A stretch of 64,000 nucleotides of DNA from Bacillus piscicola (GTDB taxonomy: Bacteria > Bacillota > Bacilli > Bacillales > Marinococcaceae). Where the stretch lies: NCBI RefSeq assembly GCF_022458745.1, contig NZ_JAJJJF010000010.1, positions 1 through 64,000 of the forward strand, read 5' to 3'. Shown one piece after another: positions 43,848 through 52,989 of this stretch (the first letter of the stretch is position 1; each line of letters opens with the position of its first letter). The notes under the pieces are model-generated. The model saw only the letters and a list, made by a program, of their open reading frames with translations, did no database searches and was not told the origin of the DNA. The position numbers and the translations under genes are program-made.

Positions 43848-44654
43848 TCACACATGGTGCATGCTGCTCGTGTCACCGAGCATACTCCGGATTTCATCAG
43901 GATTCGCGATCACGGTCGGTTGGAAATCTATTAAGATAGCGGATCGTTCCCCGCTACCAGCCGCATTTCCGATCGTTACTTCCTCCACGTAATGAGAGAC
44001 AAGTGGATCATACACACCGTAAGACTCCAGCGGCTCCATAAGGTAGAACCGGGCCAGCAATTGATCGGGATGAAGGTCACTGGGCATTTTCCCGCGCTCT
44101 CTCGGTGTGGCAATCGCATTTATCCCTCCGTTTATATTACGGCGCCGGATGAGATGGGCAAAGGTAAACGGTTCGCCGTCCTGATGCAGGTTGTTCGGAG
44201 AGGAGACAGCTACTTCGCCCTCATTCTCCACTGCCAATTTAACAAAGTGAATCCCCGCATGGACTGGCATTAACGCGTCCTCTTTCATCCAAAACGTCTC
44301 TTTAAAATCAAAACGGATGATCTCTTCTAGCAGGTGGTTTGCCATTGTTTTTTTCGTTAAGGAAGGGAAGCAGCGATATGCTCCCTTGTACTCAGGGTTA
44401 AAGCTACCTTGGAAATATTCATAATAACGTTCGCCGTTAATGATTGTTTCCGGCAGCCACTCCACCCGGTGCGTGCCCGGCATGACGATTGCTCTCGCAT
44501 AGCGACGGTAGCGGTTTAAGTGAGGGGCGTATTCGTCAGGAGGCAGTGAATCAAAGGCATCTTGCAACTCCGCTAAATCATTTTCAACCCCTTCATAGGT
44601 GAATTTCTTTCCTAGATCATAATACGCAAATCCTGTTTCTTTTAAAGAACTCAC
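43848..44654 (-). CDS. 2-oxoglutarate/Fe(II) dioxygenase, amino-acid hydroxylase type
   Basis: This 268-residue enzyme belongs to the 2OG-Fe dioxygenase family PF10014, which includes the L-isoleucine dioxygenase of B. thuringiensis. The Fe ligands His and Asp are in NLHQDGEPFTFAHLI and the distal His is probably in YDPLVSHYVEEV; an Arg in the final strand could bind 2-oxoglutarate. It would hydroxylate a free amino acid or a similar small molecule. GTG 44654 is chosen since GGAGG lies eight bases before it; TTG 44672 is an in-frame alternative. It is a single gene. Confidence 0.8.
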   Translation of the reverse strand: MSSLKETGFAYYDLGKKFTYEGVENDLAELQDAFDSLPPDEYAPHLNRYRRYARAIVMPGTHRVEWLPETIINGERYYEYFQGSFNPEYKGAYRCFPSLTKKTMANHLLEEIIRFDFKETFWMKEDALMPVHAGIHFVKLAVENEGEVAVSSPNNLHQDGEPFTFAHLIRRRNINGGINAIATPRERGKMPSDLHPDQLLARFYLMEPLESYGVYDPLVSHYVEEVTIGNAAGSGERSAILIDFQPTVIANPDEIRSMLGDTSSMHHV

Positions 44655-44746
44655 TCGTACAACCTCCATCAAGTAAATAAATCACTTAGAACAGCAGTGT
44701 TTTCTATTAGTATACCATGATGCCCACTTATTTTACGGCGTTGCTA

Positions 44747-44775
44747 TTCCCTTTGCGCCAGCTATCCTCTATAAT
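44747..44775 (+). promoter_or_regulatory. Probable sigma-A promoter of topB
   Basis: A perfect TATAAT (44770-44775) sits 17 bases behind a weak TTCCCT (44747-44752). The leader of about 90 bases contains the 12-bp palindrome TTCCGTACGGAA. Confidence 0.5.
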
Positions 44776-44871
44776 AGAAGAAAGAACATAAGTTCCGTAC
44801 GGAAGCGTGCAGCCCACGGTCCCAAGTGCAGCACGATTACGGTTGTGACTTTTCATAAAGGAGTGAAAAAC

Positions 44872-47031
44872 ATGCCTGTTATTTTAGCAGAAAAACCGAG
44901 CCAGGCACAAGCGTATGCGGAGGCATTTCCGAAAGGACGGAAAGGAAACGGTTTTATCGAGATTCCGTCTTGTGGTCTGTTTCCCCAGGGTGCGATACTG
45001 ACGTGGGCGATCGGACACTTGGTTGAATTGCGGGCTCCGGCGGAATACACACCTGCCTGGAAACGCTGGCAGTTAAAGGAACTGCCGATGATCCCGGAGA
45101 CATTCCAATTTAAAATGAATGCGAAGACCCGCAAGCAATTCGAAGTGGTTCGTCGACTTTTAAAAGAAACCGACCGCATTATCATTGCCACTGACTGTGA
45201 CCGGGAAGGGGAAAACATTGCCCGCAGCATTATCGAACAGGCGGGAGCGTCCCGCAAACCGACACAGCGTCTGTGGATTAACAGTTTGGAAAAAGAAGAG
45301 GTAAAAAAAGGCTTTCAGCGTCTGCGCGAGGGAGAGGCGTATCTCTCACTCTTCCATGAAGCTCAGGCACGGCAACTGTCCGATTGGGTAGTCGGCATGA
45401 ATGCAAGTCGTCTTTATACGCTTCTTTTACAAGAAAAGGGAGCACAGCATGTCTTTAGTGTCGGACGTGTACAGACCCCGACGCTTAAGTTAATTTATGA
45501 CCGCCAGCTAGAAATCGAGCAATTTCAGCCCGAACCCTACTATGAAATTCACGGATCATTCACTGCGGAGGCAGGGCAGTACAAAGGCAAAGCAAAAGTA
45601 CGCTGCCAAAAAGAAGAAGAAGGACAACAACTTCTTGATAAGCATGCTATCACCGGGCGTGACCCTGCAAGTGTCAAAGAGGTGAGGGTGACGGAAAAAC
45701 GCGAGAAGCCGCCGCGTCTGCACTCGCTCTCTAGTTTACAGACGGTCATGAATAGAAAATACAAATACAGCCCGTCAAAAACGCTTGAGATCGCGCAGTC
45801 TCTCTATGATCAGCCACTTAAACTGATTACATACCCGCGGACGGATACAGAATATATTACGACAAACGAATTTGCCTATGTGAAAGACAACATTGAGCAT
45901 TATCAGCGGATTGCCGGGAAGACATTTTCCCCGGTTTCTTTGCAACCAAAAAAGCGCTTCGTCGACAATAATAAAGTAAAAGAGCACTATGCCATTATTC
46001 CAACGAAAAAAATCCCAACAACGGAAGCTTTGCAGAAGCTACGTACAGAACAGCGTAATGTATACCTGGAGATTGTAAGCAGTGTTTTGGCCATGTTTCA
46101 TCACGATTACCAATATGAAGAAACAATCGTCACAACCGATGTGAAAGGGCTTTTGTTTTACAGCAAAGGCAAGGTTGAAACGGTTCGCGGCTGGAAGGAG
46201 TTGTTTCAACGTTCAACGCCGAAAAAACGGGAAAAAGAGCTGCCAAAGTTGCCGCCGCTTACGAAAGGGATGACAGCAGAGGCTGAGGTGAAGATTGTCA
46301 AAGAGATGACGAAACCGCCAAAGCCATACACCGAAGGACAGCTGATCAACATGATGAAAACGTGCGGACGCGCTGTTGAGGAAGATGAAGAGGCGAAAGC
46401 AATCTTAAAAGAAGTAGAAGGGCTCGGTACAGAAGCGACCCGCAGCGGGATCATTAAGACGCTGATCCGCCAAGAGTATATCCACGTCGAGAAAAATATC
46501 GTCCAAGTAACGAAAAAAGGTGCTATCCTATGTGAAGCGGTGGCCGGAACGCTTTTGTCTAAACCGGAAATGACAGCCAAATGGGAGCAGTTTTTACGAA
46601 AAATCGGCCAAGGAGAAGCAGAAAAAGAGACGTTCATTGAACAGACAGCTGCTTTCACGAGAAAGTTGATCGAATCTGCTCCGCGTGACGTGGAGAAACT
46701 GACGCTTCATCCGGAGAGTCTCCCGGCCCCGGCACGGCGAAAAGGCAGCGGCCAAGGGCAGAAGCCGATTGTTACTTGTCCAGCTTGTCAAAAAGGCTAT
46801 ATCCTGGAGCACGACCGCTTTTATGGATGCAGTGAGTATCGGAATGGCTGCCGTCAAACGTTCGCCCGCACTATTTTAGGAAAAAAGATCACCCCGGCGC
46901 AGATCCGTCAGCTCTGTGAAAAAGGCGAAACACGCACGCTAAAAGGTTTCAAAGGGAAACGGACGTTTGACGCCAAACTCGTTTTGAAAAATAACAAAAT
47001 CGAATTTGCCTTTCCCGCTCGCCAAGAATGA
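44872..47031 (+). CDS. topB: DNA topoisomerase III
   Basis: This 719-residue type IA topoisomerase begins MPVILAEKPSQAQAYAEAFP and has the Toprim residues in ATDCDREGENIAR. The catalytic Tyr lies in LITYPRTDTEYI (about Tyr 321), with SVGRVQTPTLKL. A single C-terminal zinc-ribbon-like motif follows (CPACQKGYI, YGCSEYRNGC). It passes single strands to decatenate or resolve recombination intermediates. ATG 44872 follows AAAGGAGTG. The length matches Bacillus TopB. It is followed by an unrelated membrane-protein gene. Confidence 0.95.
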   Translation: MPVILAEKPSQAQAYAEAFPKGRKGNGFIEIPSCGLFPQGAILTWAIGHLVELRAPAEYTPAWKRWQLKELPMIPETFQFKMNAKTRKQFEVVRRLLKETDRIIIATDCDREGENIARSIIEQAGASRKPTQRLWINSLEKEEVKKGFQRLREGEAYLSLFHEAQARQLSDWVVGMNASRLYTLLLQEKGAQHVFSVGRVQTPTLKLIYDRQLEIEQFQPEPYYEIHGSFTAEAGQYKGKAKVRCQKEEEGQQLLDKHAITGRDPASVKEVRVTEKREKPPRLHSLSSLQTVMNRKYKYSPSKTLEIAQSLYDQPLKLITYPRTDTEYITTNEFAYVKDNIEHYQRIAGKTFSPVSLQPKKRFVDNNKVKEHYAIIPTKKIPTTEALQKLRTEQRNVYLEIVSSVLAMFHHDYQYEETIVTTDVKGLLFYSKGKVETVRGWKELFQRSTPKKREKELPKLPPLTKGMTAEAEVKIVKEMTKPPKPYTEGQLINMMKTCGRAVEEDEEAKAILKEVEGLGTEATRSGIIKTLIRQEYIHVEKNIVQVTKKGAILCEAVAGTLLSKPEMTAKWEQFLRKIGQGEAEKETFIEQTAAFTRKLIESAPRDVEKLTLHPESLPAPARRKGSGQGQKPIVTCPACQKGYILEHDRFYGCSEYRNGCRQTFARTILGKKITPAQIRQLCEKGETRTLKGFKGKRTFDAKLVLKNNKIEFAFPARQE

Positions 47032-47087
47032 ATACCCTGCGATTGACGTAAACTACCAGCAAACAAACTAGCGGGGGGATAAGGTAA

Positions 47088-47657
47088 ATGAATTTCATGT
47101 GGGAGTCCGTTATCCTCGTATTTAGCGGACTGCTTTTACTGCGTATTGCCGGCCGTAAGTCCATTAGCCAAATGACGGTAGCCCAAACGGTCATTATGAT
47201 CTCAATCGGCTCGATTATTATTCAACCTATTATCGAAAAGTCAGTGTGGAAAACAGTCGTCGCCTCGGCCATTTTCATCACGGCCCTATTGGTCATGGAA
47301 TATGCACAAGTAAAGTCAAATGTGTTAGAGAAGTTTCTAACAGGCAAGTCCAAAGTTGTCGTTAAGGATGGTCAGATTCAATATGATGACTTGAAAAAAC
47401 TTCGGTTTACTGTGGACCAACTCGAAATGCGGCTTCGGCAACAGGGGATCACGAATGCCGCTGATTTGAAAACAGCAACACTTGAACCTAATGGGGAAAT
47501 TGGTTATGAATGGATGCCGCATAAACGGCCGGTTACCGTGGAAGATATGGAGCAGTTTTTTAATCAGAAGCTTGTTGAGGTAGAAAACCCACAAAACATA
47601 TTTACCGAAGCTAAGACCGGCCGCCATCCCATGCCGAACCGGAAGAAATATCAATAA
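47088..47657 (+). CDS. DUF421/YetF-like membrane protein, short form
   Basis: This 189-residue protein has the DUF421 N-terminal helices (GLLLLRIAGRKSISQMTVAQTV) and the soluble part (LTGKSKVVVKDGQIQYDDLKKLRFTVDQLEMRLRQ). It resembles B. subtilis YkjA/YetF-type proteins of unknown function. GGGGGGATAAGG precedes ATG 47088. It lies 56 bp after topB. The longer relative at 28954-29637 differs clearly in sequence, so this is not a recent duplication. Confidence 0.85.
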   Translation: MNFMWESVILVFSGLLLLRIAGRKSISQMTVAQTVIMISIGSIIIQPIIEKSVWKTVVASAIFITALLVMEYAQVKSNVLEKFLTGKSKVVVKDGQIQYDDLKKLRFTVDQLEMRLRQQGITNAADLKTATLEPNGEIGYEWMPHKRPVTVEDMEQFFNQKLVEVENPQNIFTEAKTGRHPMPNRKKYQ

Positions 47658-47797
47658 GACCACAGCTTGGCCTGCAAGCGAAATCGTGATACTTCTATTA
47701 ACGTTCGCAGAAACGCTTGCGGGGCGGTTTGCTGTGCATTATGCTAGAGAGTGGGTTATACCTTATAGAATTTTACATACAAGAGGAGGAAACAGTC

Positions 47798-48124
47798 ATG
47801 TATGAAACATTCAGTATATTGCATTCAAGCTCGTGGTTTTTACTCATTTTATTCTTTTTAATCAGCTACTTTGCCTCTGGACAAAAAGTTACGCTGATGT
47901 TGCAGCGTCTGCTCGCACTTGTGATGATTATAAGCGGGATCGGTTTGTTGGTGTCTCTCAGTTTTCCTGCACACTACATCGTCAAAGGGATTTTAGCCAT
48001 ATTATTAATCGGGATCATGGAAATGCTCGTCGTCCGGAAGAAAAAACAAAAAGGAACAGGGTTCTTCTGGGTTCTGTGGATCATTCTCGTGGCACTTGTG
48101 TTATCAATGGGTTTTGGCGGATAA
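47798..48124 (+). CDS. DUF1516/YisL-family membrane protein
   Basis: This 108-residue protein has four hydrophobic helices and the YisL pattern (HSSSWFLLILFFLISYF, IVKGILAILLIGIMEMLVVRKKKQKGTGFFW). ATG 47798 has GAGGAGG upstream; an earlier in-frame start at 47717 is not supported. Its function is unknown. It is followed by a terminator. Confidence 0.87.
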   Translation: MYETFSILHSSSWFLLILFFLISYFASGQKVTLMLQRLLALVMIISGIGLLVSLSFPAHYIVKGILAILLIGIMEMLVVRKKKQKGTGFFWVLWIILVALVLSMGFGG

Positions 48125-48137
48125 ATAAGCAGATAAA

Positions 48138-48175
48138 AAAGCACTGGATAAAGGAAGAGCCGATCCGGTGCTTTT
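48138..48175 (+). terminator. Terminator after the yisL-like gene
   Basis: AAGCAC-T-GGAT and ATCC-G-GTGCTT pair with one mismatch around a 12-base loop, followed by TTTGT. Confidence 0.75.
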
Positions 48176-48228
48176 GTATGTTAAGGGGAAGGAATGTTCA
48201 ACGCAAATGGGTGCTGTCCGTGCACTTT

Positions 48229-48257
48229 TTGCAGAATATTATTTATTTTATTATAAT
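48229..48257 (+). promoter_or_regulatory. Sigma-A promoter of cynS
   Basis: TTGCAG (48229-48234), 17 AT-rich bases, perfect TATAAT (48252-48257). It is 38 bp before the start codon. Confidence 0.8.
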
Positions 48258-48295
48258 GGTAGTGAAAATATCTGTACAAGGAAGGATGGTTTTGA

Positions 48296-48754
48296 ATGGC
48301 GAATAAAGCAGGCGAATTAAGCAACCCGACCGATATCATACTGGCGGCGAAAAAGGAAAAAGGGGTTACATATGAGCAAATAGCTGAAGCGGTAGGCCGC
48401 CATAAAGTGTGGGTTGCGGCTGTCATACAAGGCCAGGCTTCTATGAATGAGACAGAAGCACGGGCATTGATTGAATACTTGGATCTGGATGAGTCTCTCC
48501 TTGGATTCTTAATGGACATCCCAATGAAAGGCTCCCTCGAAGACACGGTGCCGGCCGACCCATTACTATATCGCTTCCATGAGATTACGCAAGTATATGG
48601 AACGACGATGAAAGAGATTATTCATGAAGAATTTGGAGATGGAATCATGAGTGCTATCGACTTTGAATTAGATGTGGAAAGAAAAGAAGATCCAAGCGGC
48701 GACCGAGTCGTGATCACCTTGGATGGGAAATTCCTGCCGTATCGGAAGTGGTGA
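48296..48754 (+). CDS. cynS: Cyanate hydratase (cyanase)
   Basis: This 152-residue enzyme has the cyanase layout. An N-terminal helical domain (TYEQIAEAVGRHKVWVAAVIQ, residues 24-44) is followed by the C-terminal catalytic domain (LLYRFHEITQVYGTTMKEII; EFGDGIMSAIDFELDVERKE; LDGKFLPYRKW at the end). The catalytic Arg, Glu and Ser of the decamer interface are in the first two of these. It converts cyanate and bicarbonate to ammonia and CO2. AAGGATGG precedes ATG 48296. There is no carbonic anhydrase or cyanate transporter beside it. It is a single gene with its own promoter and terminator. Confidence 0.95.
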   Translation: MANKAGELSNPTDIILAAKKEKGVTYEQIAEAVGRHKVWVAAVIQGQASMNETEARALIEYLDLDESLLGFLMDIPMKGSLEDTVPADPLLYRFHEITQVYGTTMKEIIHEEFGDGIMSAIDFELDVERKEDPSGDRVVITLDGKFLPYRKW

Positions 48755-48786
48755 TGGAAATGTGACAGGCTTTTTTATACAAAAAA

Positions 48787-48831
48787 GTACCCTATAGGTA
48801 GACTTTTTTAACTGTCTACTCTATAGGGTAC
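48787..48831 (+). terminator. Long hairpin after cynS
   Basis: GTACCCTATAGGTAGAC (48787-48803) pairs with GTCTACTCTATAGGGTAC (48814-48831) with a single bulge. It is followed by ATTTTAC and probably terminates cynS. Confidence 0.75.
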
Positions 48832-48917
48832 ATTTTACTTAGAATCCGGTTCCTTTTTTAATTTTTATTGCAAATTCACGTTCATTGGGATCGATCCGCT
48901 ACGTGCAATTTCCCGAT

Positions 48918-49412
48918 TTATTTTGGAGCATTGTCTCTATCGTAGTCGCCGTTTTTGCCGCCTGTCTTTTTTAACAGATAGGTTTGGCCGATTACCATGC
49001 CTTTATCGACGGCTTTGCACATATCGTAGATGGTCAGGGCTGCGGCAGAGGCGGCAGTCAACGCTTCCATCTCTACGCCGGTGTTGCCTTTTACCTTTAC
49101 TTCCGAGGTTATGAGAATCCTGTAGGTGTCTTCCGAGATATCCCATTCAAACGAGATGTCCACTCCATTTAAGAACAGCGGATGGCACATCGGAATGAGG
49201 TCTGCCGTTTTTTTTGCACCCATAATCCCTGCCACCTGCGAAACAGCGAAAACGTCACCTTTCTTATTCGTGCCTGCTTGAATCTGTTCATAGACTTCCT
49301 TCGTCACTTCGATACTGGAGCGCGCCCGCGCCGTCCGTACTGTTTCCTTCTTCTCTGAGATGTCGACCATTTTCGCACGGCCTTGCTCGTTAAAATGTGT
49401 AAATTGTGTCAT
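48918..49412 (-). CDS. moaC: Cyclic pyranopterin monophosphate synthase MoaC
   Basis: This 164-residue enzyme has the MoaC motifs [56 protein letters not shown] and the catalytic Lys region VDKGMVIG. It turns 3',8-cyclo-7,8-dihydro-GTP into cyclic pyranopterin phosphate, the second step of molybdenum cofactor synthesis. AAAGGGTG precedes ATG 49412. No other moa gene lies in the window. It is downstream of the NCS2 permease on the same strand (45-bp gap), perhaps co-transcribed. Confidence 0.95.
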   Translation of the reverse strand: MTQFTHFNEQGRAKMVDISEKKETVRTARARSSIEVTKEVYEQIQAGTNKKGDVFAVSQVAGIMGAKKTADLIPMCHPLFLNGVDISFEWDISEDTYRILITSEVKVKGNTGVEMEALTAASAAALTIYDMCKAVDKGMVIGQTYLLKKTGGKNGDYDRDNAPK

Positions 49413-49457
49413 GTTTTCACCCTTTTACGTTGTTTACGCTCAGTATAGCATGATCGT

Positions 49458-50771
49458 TTAGTGAGGCAAAAAGACAAGTTGGAACAAAAACAGGACACCA
49501 AAAATATAAACGAGTGGATGAACCTCTTTTCCTTTCCCTTTCACAAGCTTTATCAACGGGTATGAAATAAAACCAAACGCAATTCCTGTGGCGATGCTCG
49601 ACGTTAAAGGCATGCTTAATATAATTAAGAAAGCAGGAAATGCCTCGTCAAATTCTTTCCAATTAATATCGGCGACTACCCCGATCATAAGGCTTCCGAC
49701 GATAATAAGGACCGGTGATGTAATGGCAGGAAGTCCCGATACGGCATTAACCGCAGGGCTGAAGAAAATGGCAAGTACAAACAAGATGGAAACCGTCACC
49801 GTTGTCAACCCTGTTCTGCCGCCGGCCGCCACCCCCGCTGTGGATTCAACGTACGCACTCGTGGGACTTGTCCCAAAAATAGACCCAACTGTTTTCGCGA
49901 CTGCATCTGACAAAAGAGCCTGACGGACACGCGGCATCTTATTATTTTTAATAAGACCTGCCTGCTCTGCGACACCAATCATCGTCCCTGTTGTATCAAA
50001 TATCGTCACGATGAGAAAGGAGAAAACGACCGCATAAAGCCCATATTGAACGACATCGACAAATGCTTGCAAGGGAGAGCCGAAAATAAACCATTCCGGA
50101 CTTGGTGGTGCGGAAGTGATGCCATCGTCAAACCGGAGTTGCCCAGTGAAAAAGGCAATAATTCCTGTCGTTATCATTCCGAGAAATAGAGCACTGTTAA
50201 TATTTAACGCCATCAAAACAATCGTAATTCCAAGCCCGACTAATGTTAATACGACAGGGGGTGACTGTAAATCCCCAAGCGCGACGAGGTTTTCCGGATG
50301 AGCGACAATTAATCCACTCATACGAAGTCCGATGAAAGCAATGAATAAACCAATCCCCGCAGTGATGCCGTGCTTTAAATTAGCGGGTATCGCTTCAATT
50401 AGTTTCTCCCGAAACGGAGTAAGCGATAAGATAATGAAAATTATCCCTGATACAAAGACAGCCCCAAAGGCAATTTCGTAGCCAATCTGATCATTGGCGC
50501 CGACGACCGAATAAGCAAAATAGGCGTTTAATCCCATGCCAGGGGCAACGGCAATTGGATAGTTGGCAAACAACGCCATCCAAAGCGTTCCGATAACAGA
50601 AGCAATAATCGTTGCGATAAAAACGTGTTCAAATGGAACTCCAGCATCCGATAAGATAATCGGGTTAACGACGATAATGTATGCCATCGTCAAAAATGTT
50701 GTAAATCCAGCAAGAATTTCGGTTTTAATCGTTGTGTTGTTAGCCTGTAAGTTAAACAGCTTGTCAAACAT
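49458..50771 (-). CDS. NCS2-family purine permease (PbuG/PbuO, AzgA type)
   Basis: This 437-residue protein has about twelve to thirteen membrane segments and the AzgA-group signatures TEILAGFTTFLTMAYIIVVNP, GMGLNAYFAY, TIFDTTGTMIGVAEQAG and GTSPTSAYVESTAGVAAGGRTGL. These import guanine, hypoxanthine or adenine with protons. GAGGTGG precedes ATG 50771. No purine riboswitch was found in the 160-bp leader. Confidence 0.92.
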   Translation of the reverse strand: MFDKLFNLQANNTTIKTEILAGFTTFLTMAYIIVVNPIILSDAGVPFEHVFIATIIASVIGTLWMALFANYPIAVAPGMGLNAYFAYSVVGANDQIGYEIAFGAVFVSGIIFIILSLTPFREKLIEAIPANLKHGITAGIGLFIAFIGLRMSGLIVAHPENLVALGDLQSPPVVLTLVGLGITIVLMALNINSALFLGMITTGIIAFFTGQLRFDDGITSAPPSPEWFIFGSPLQAFVDVVQYGLYAVVFSFLIVTIFDTTGTMIGVAEQAGLIKNNKMPRVRQALLSDAVAKTVGSIFGTSPTSAYVESTAGVAAGGRTGLTTVTVSILFVLAIFFSPAVNAVSGLPAITSPVLIIVGSLMIGVVADINWKEFDEAFPAFLIILSMPLTSSIATGIAFGFISYPLIKLVKGKGKEVHPLVYIFGVLFLFQLVFLPH

Positions 50772-50930
50772 ACGTATACCACCTCAAAAACGAACTATTT
50801 TAACACACATTACATATATTATTCGTTTTTTTATGATGTGACAAGCATTTATAATAATTTTTTCTTCTTGAATAGAAATTGCCTCGCCAAAAGGCACTTA
50901 TTAGTGGAGAGGGGCTGCAAATAATCTTTT

Positions 50931-51254
50931 TTATTCTTTAGACGTGAGCACAAATACGAGGATGATCGGGAATAAGTAGCCGAAGATCGCTTGCACGGTG
51001 GCAACCGGCTGTGCATAGCCGATGGGAGTGAGATCCCCGTAGCCGACAGCTGCCATCGTGATGACGCTGAAATAGATCAATTTCCACAGTACCGCGAGAA
51101 CCGATATTTCTTCATGTTGGTTGTAATGATCAATAATAAATCCGGCACCGGTGGTTTCGAGAATGAGATAGACGAACGCGAAACTAAGCGCGATGTTCAG
51201 AAATAATAAGCTGAGATAGATTATTTTTTTCCTATATAATGTGAGCTCTCTCAT
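50931..51254 (-). CDS. Two-helix potassium channel protein
   Basis: This 107-residue protein has one N-terminal membrane helix (IIYLSLLFLNIALSFAFVYLI), a pore region with the selectivity filter TMAAVGYGDLTP, and a second helix (IFGYLFPIILVFVLT). It is a minimal KcsA-like channel without a regulatory RCK domain. The start at 51254 is supported by GGGGG nine bases upstream; the frame stays open further. It is divergent from a K+/H+ antiporter gene, so both probably serve potassium homeostasis. Confidence 0.85.
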   Translation of the reverse strand: MRELTLYRKKIIYLSLLFLNIALSFAFVYLILETTGAGFIIDHYNQHEEISVLAVLWKLIYFSVITMAAVGYGDLTPIGYAQPVATVQAIFGYLFPIILVFVLTSKE

Positions 51255-51411
51255 CGTTTTATACCCCCGTATAAAATAACAGCTTGTATAGCCTATGAGA
51301 GAAGGAAAAAAAGAAGACGTTCCAGGTGAGGGCCAGTGCAAATCTCTCTTGAACCTCTTGGAACTATGATAAAATAATAAGAAAGGGAGAAAAGCAGAGA
51401 GAGGGGATGCC

Positions 51412-52881
51412 ATGAGCGGCGGGAGTTTGGACATTAATTCAATTATATTATTGGCAGCATTGTTATTGATTGTAGGAGTGACAGTAACGAAATTTTCGTC
51501 GCGGCTCGGGATGCCTTCTCTCGTTCTGTTTATTTTAGTTGGGATGTTGTTTGGAAGTGACGGGCTCGGGATTATTTATTTTGATAATGCCGAACAGGCG
51601 CAGCTTGTCGGTATTCTCGCGCTCGTTATTATTTTATTTGAAGGGGGAACCCACACGACGTGGAAAACAGTGCGCCCGATCATTAAGCCGGCCGTGTCAC
51701 TGGCAACAATCGGCGTGGTTATTACCTCACTCGTTGTCGGAATTGCTGCGAAAGTCATTATGGATCTGAGCTGGCTCGAGGCGCTACTTCTCGGTTCGAT
51801 TGTCGGTTCTACGGACGCCGCGGCGGTATTTGCGTCGTTGAAAGAACGAAATATTAATACGAAAATGGCAGCAACACTCGAGGCAGAATCCGGCTCAAAC
51901 GACCCGATGGCGATGCTTTTGACCATTATCTTTATCGAATTAATTGTTATTGACCAACCTAACTATTGGGTTCTCGCAGGTTCTTTTTTTTGGCAAATGG
52001 GTGCAGGTGTACTGATGGGACTCATTTTCGGGAAGCTTGCGACCGCAGCGATTAATCGGATTAACCTTGATTCGAGTGGCTTGTACCCGATTTTTGCGCT
52101 CTCGTTTGCACTTTTGACGTACTCGATTACATCGCTCTTTCAAGCGAGCGGCCTCTTAGCTGTATACATCGCAGCGATTATTGTTGGGAATTCCGAGATT
52201 ACCTATCGTCATTCGATTTTTCGCTTTAATGAAGGATTTGCCTGGATGGCGCAAATACTTATGTTTATTATTCTTGGACTTCTTGCCTTTCCGGAAGAAA
52301 TACTTTCGATTCCGGTCATAGTGAACGGCTTGGTTCTCTCCGCGATTTTAATTGTCGCAGCACGACCGCTTGCGGTTTTTCTCGCGACTTTAGGAATGAA
52401 ATTTTCATTGAAAGAAAAGACGTTTCTATCTTGGGCGGGCTTACGCGGGGCAGTGCCGATTGTGCTTGCGACGTTTCCGATCGTCGCGGGCATCGATAGC
52501 GGGAAGATGATTTTTAACGTGGTCTTCTTTATTGTGCTTACATCAGCGCTTATTCAAGGCGCTTCTATCTCAAAAATCGCTAAATTACTCGGGCTGTCCG
52601 GGCCGAAAAAAGATGCGCCGCATCATTCACTTGAGCTTGTTTCAATCGGAAAGGCAAATGCCGAAATTATTGAATTCAAAACCGACGACAGTACCCCGAT
52701 CGTCGGGGAGACTCTGAATGACATTAATTTCCCGAAGTCGGCTTTGATTAGTGCCATTGTGCGTGACGGCCAGCTCGTGACTCCATACGGCGAGACCGTC
52801 ATTCAGGAAGACGACTATCTCTACATCCTTGTCGCGCGCAGCCAGAAACGCCAACTTCGCCAACTGCTGCGAGCCGATTGA
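51412..52881 (+). CDS. K+/H+ antiporter, CPA1 family (NhaP2/CvrA type) with RCK_C domain
   Basis: This 489-residue protein has about twelve membrane segments in the first 390 residues (GSDGLGIIYF, ILFEGGTHTTWKTVRP, GSIVGSTDAAAVFASL, ESGSNDPMAMLLT with the ion-binding Asp pair). A cytoplasmic TrkA_C/RCK_C domain follows (GETLNDINFPKSALISAIVRDG, IQEDDYLYILVA). It exchanges K+ or Na+ for protons. GAGAGGGG precedes ATG 51412. Its divergent neighbour is a potassium channel gene. Repeat array E follows its end. Confidence 0.9.
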   Translation: MSGGSLDINSIILLAALLLIVGVTVTKFSSRLGMPSLVLFILVGMLFGSDGLGIIYFDNAEQAQLVGILALVIILFEGGTHTTWKTVRPIIKPAVSLATIGVVITSLVVGIAAKVIMDLSWLEALLLGSIVGSTDAAAVFASLKERNINTKMAATLEAESGSNDPMAMLLTIIFIELIVIDQPNYWVLAGSFFWQMGAGVLMGLIFGKLATAAINRINLDSSGLYPIFALSFALLTYSITSLFQASGLLAVYIAAIIVGNSEITYRHSIFRFNEGFAWMAQILMFIILGLLAFPEEILSIPVIVNGLVLSAILIVAARPLAVFLATLGMKFSLKEKTFLSWAGLRGAVPIVLATFPIVAGIDSGKMIFNVVFFIVLTSALIQGASISKIAKLLGLSGPKKDAPHHSLELVSIGKANAEIIEFKTDDSTPIVGETLNDINFPKSALISAIVRDGQLVTPYGETVIQEDDYLYILVARSQKRQLRQLLRAD

Positions 52882-52989
52882 TGAGGACCGCGGGAAGCCT
52901 CCGTCCAGAGCGAATAGAAGTCTGTTGCGGCTGCGCAAAAATAGTGTACCGAGAGTATTGTCCTAACCATGTTAAGAAAAACTTGATGT

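Noticed and set aside
44776-44871. T-box or riboswitch in the topB leader, prompted by the palindrome TTCCGTACGGAA
   Set aside because: The leader is too short and has no T-box, specifier or known aptamer sequence. The palindrome is left as a minor note.
50772-50930. Purine riboswitch in the leader of the NCS2 permease gene
   Set aside because: The conserved purine-aptamer loop sequences were not found on the minus strand.
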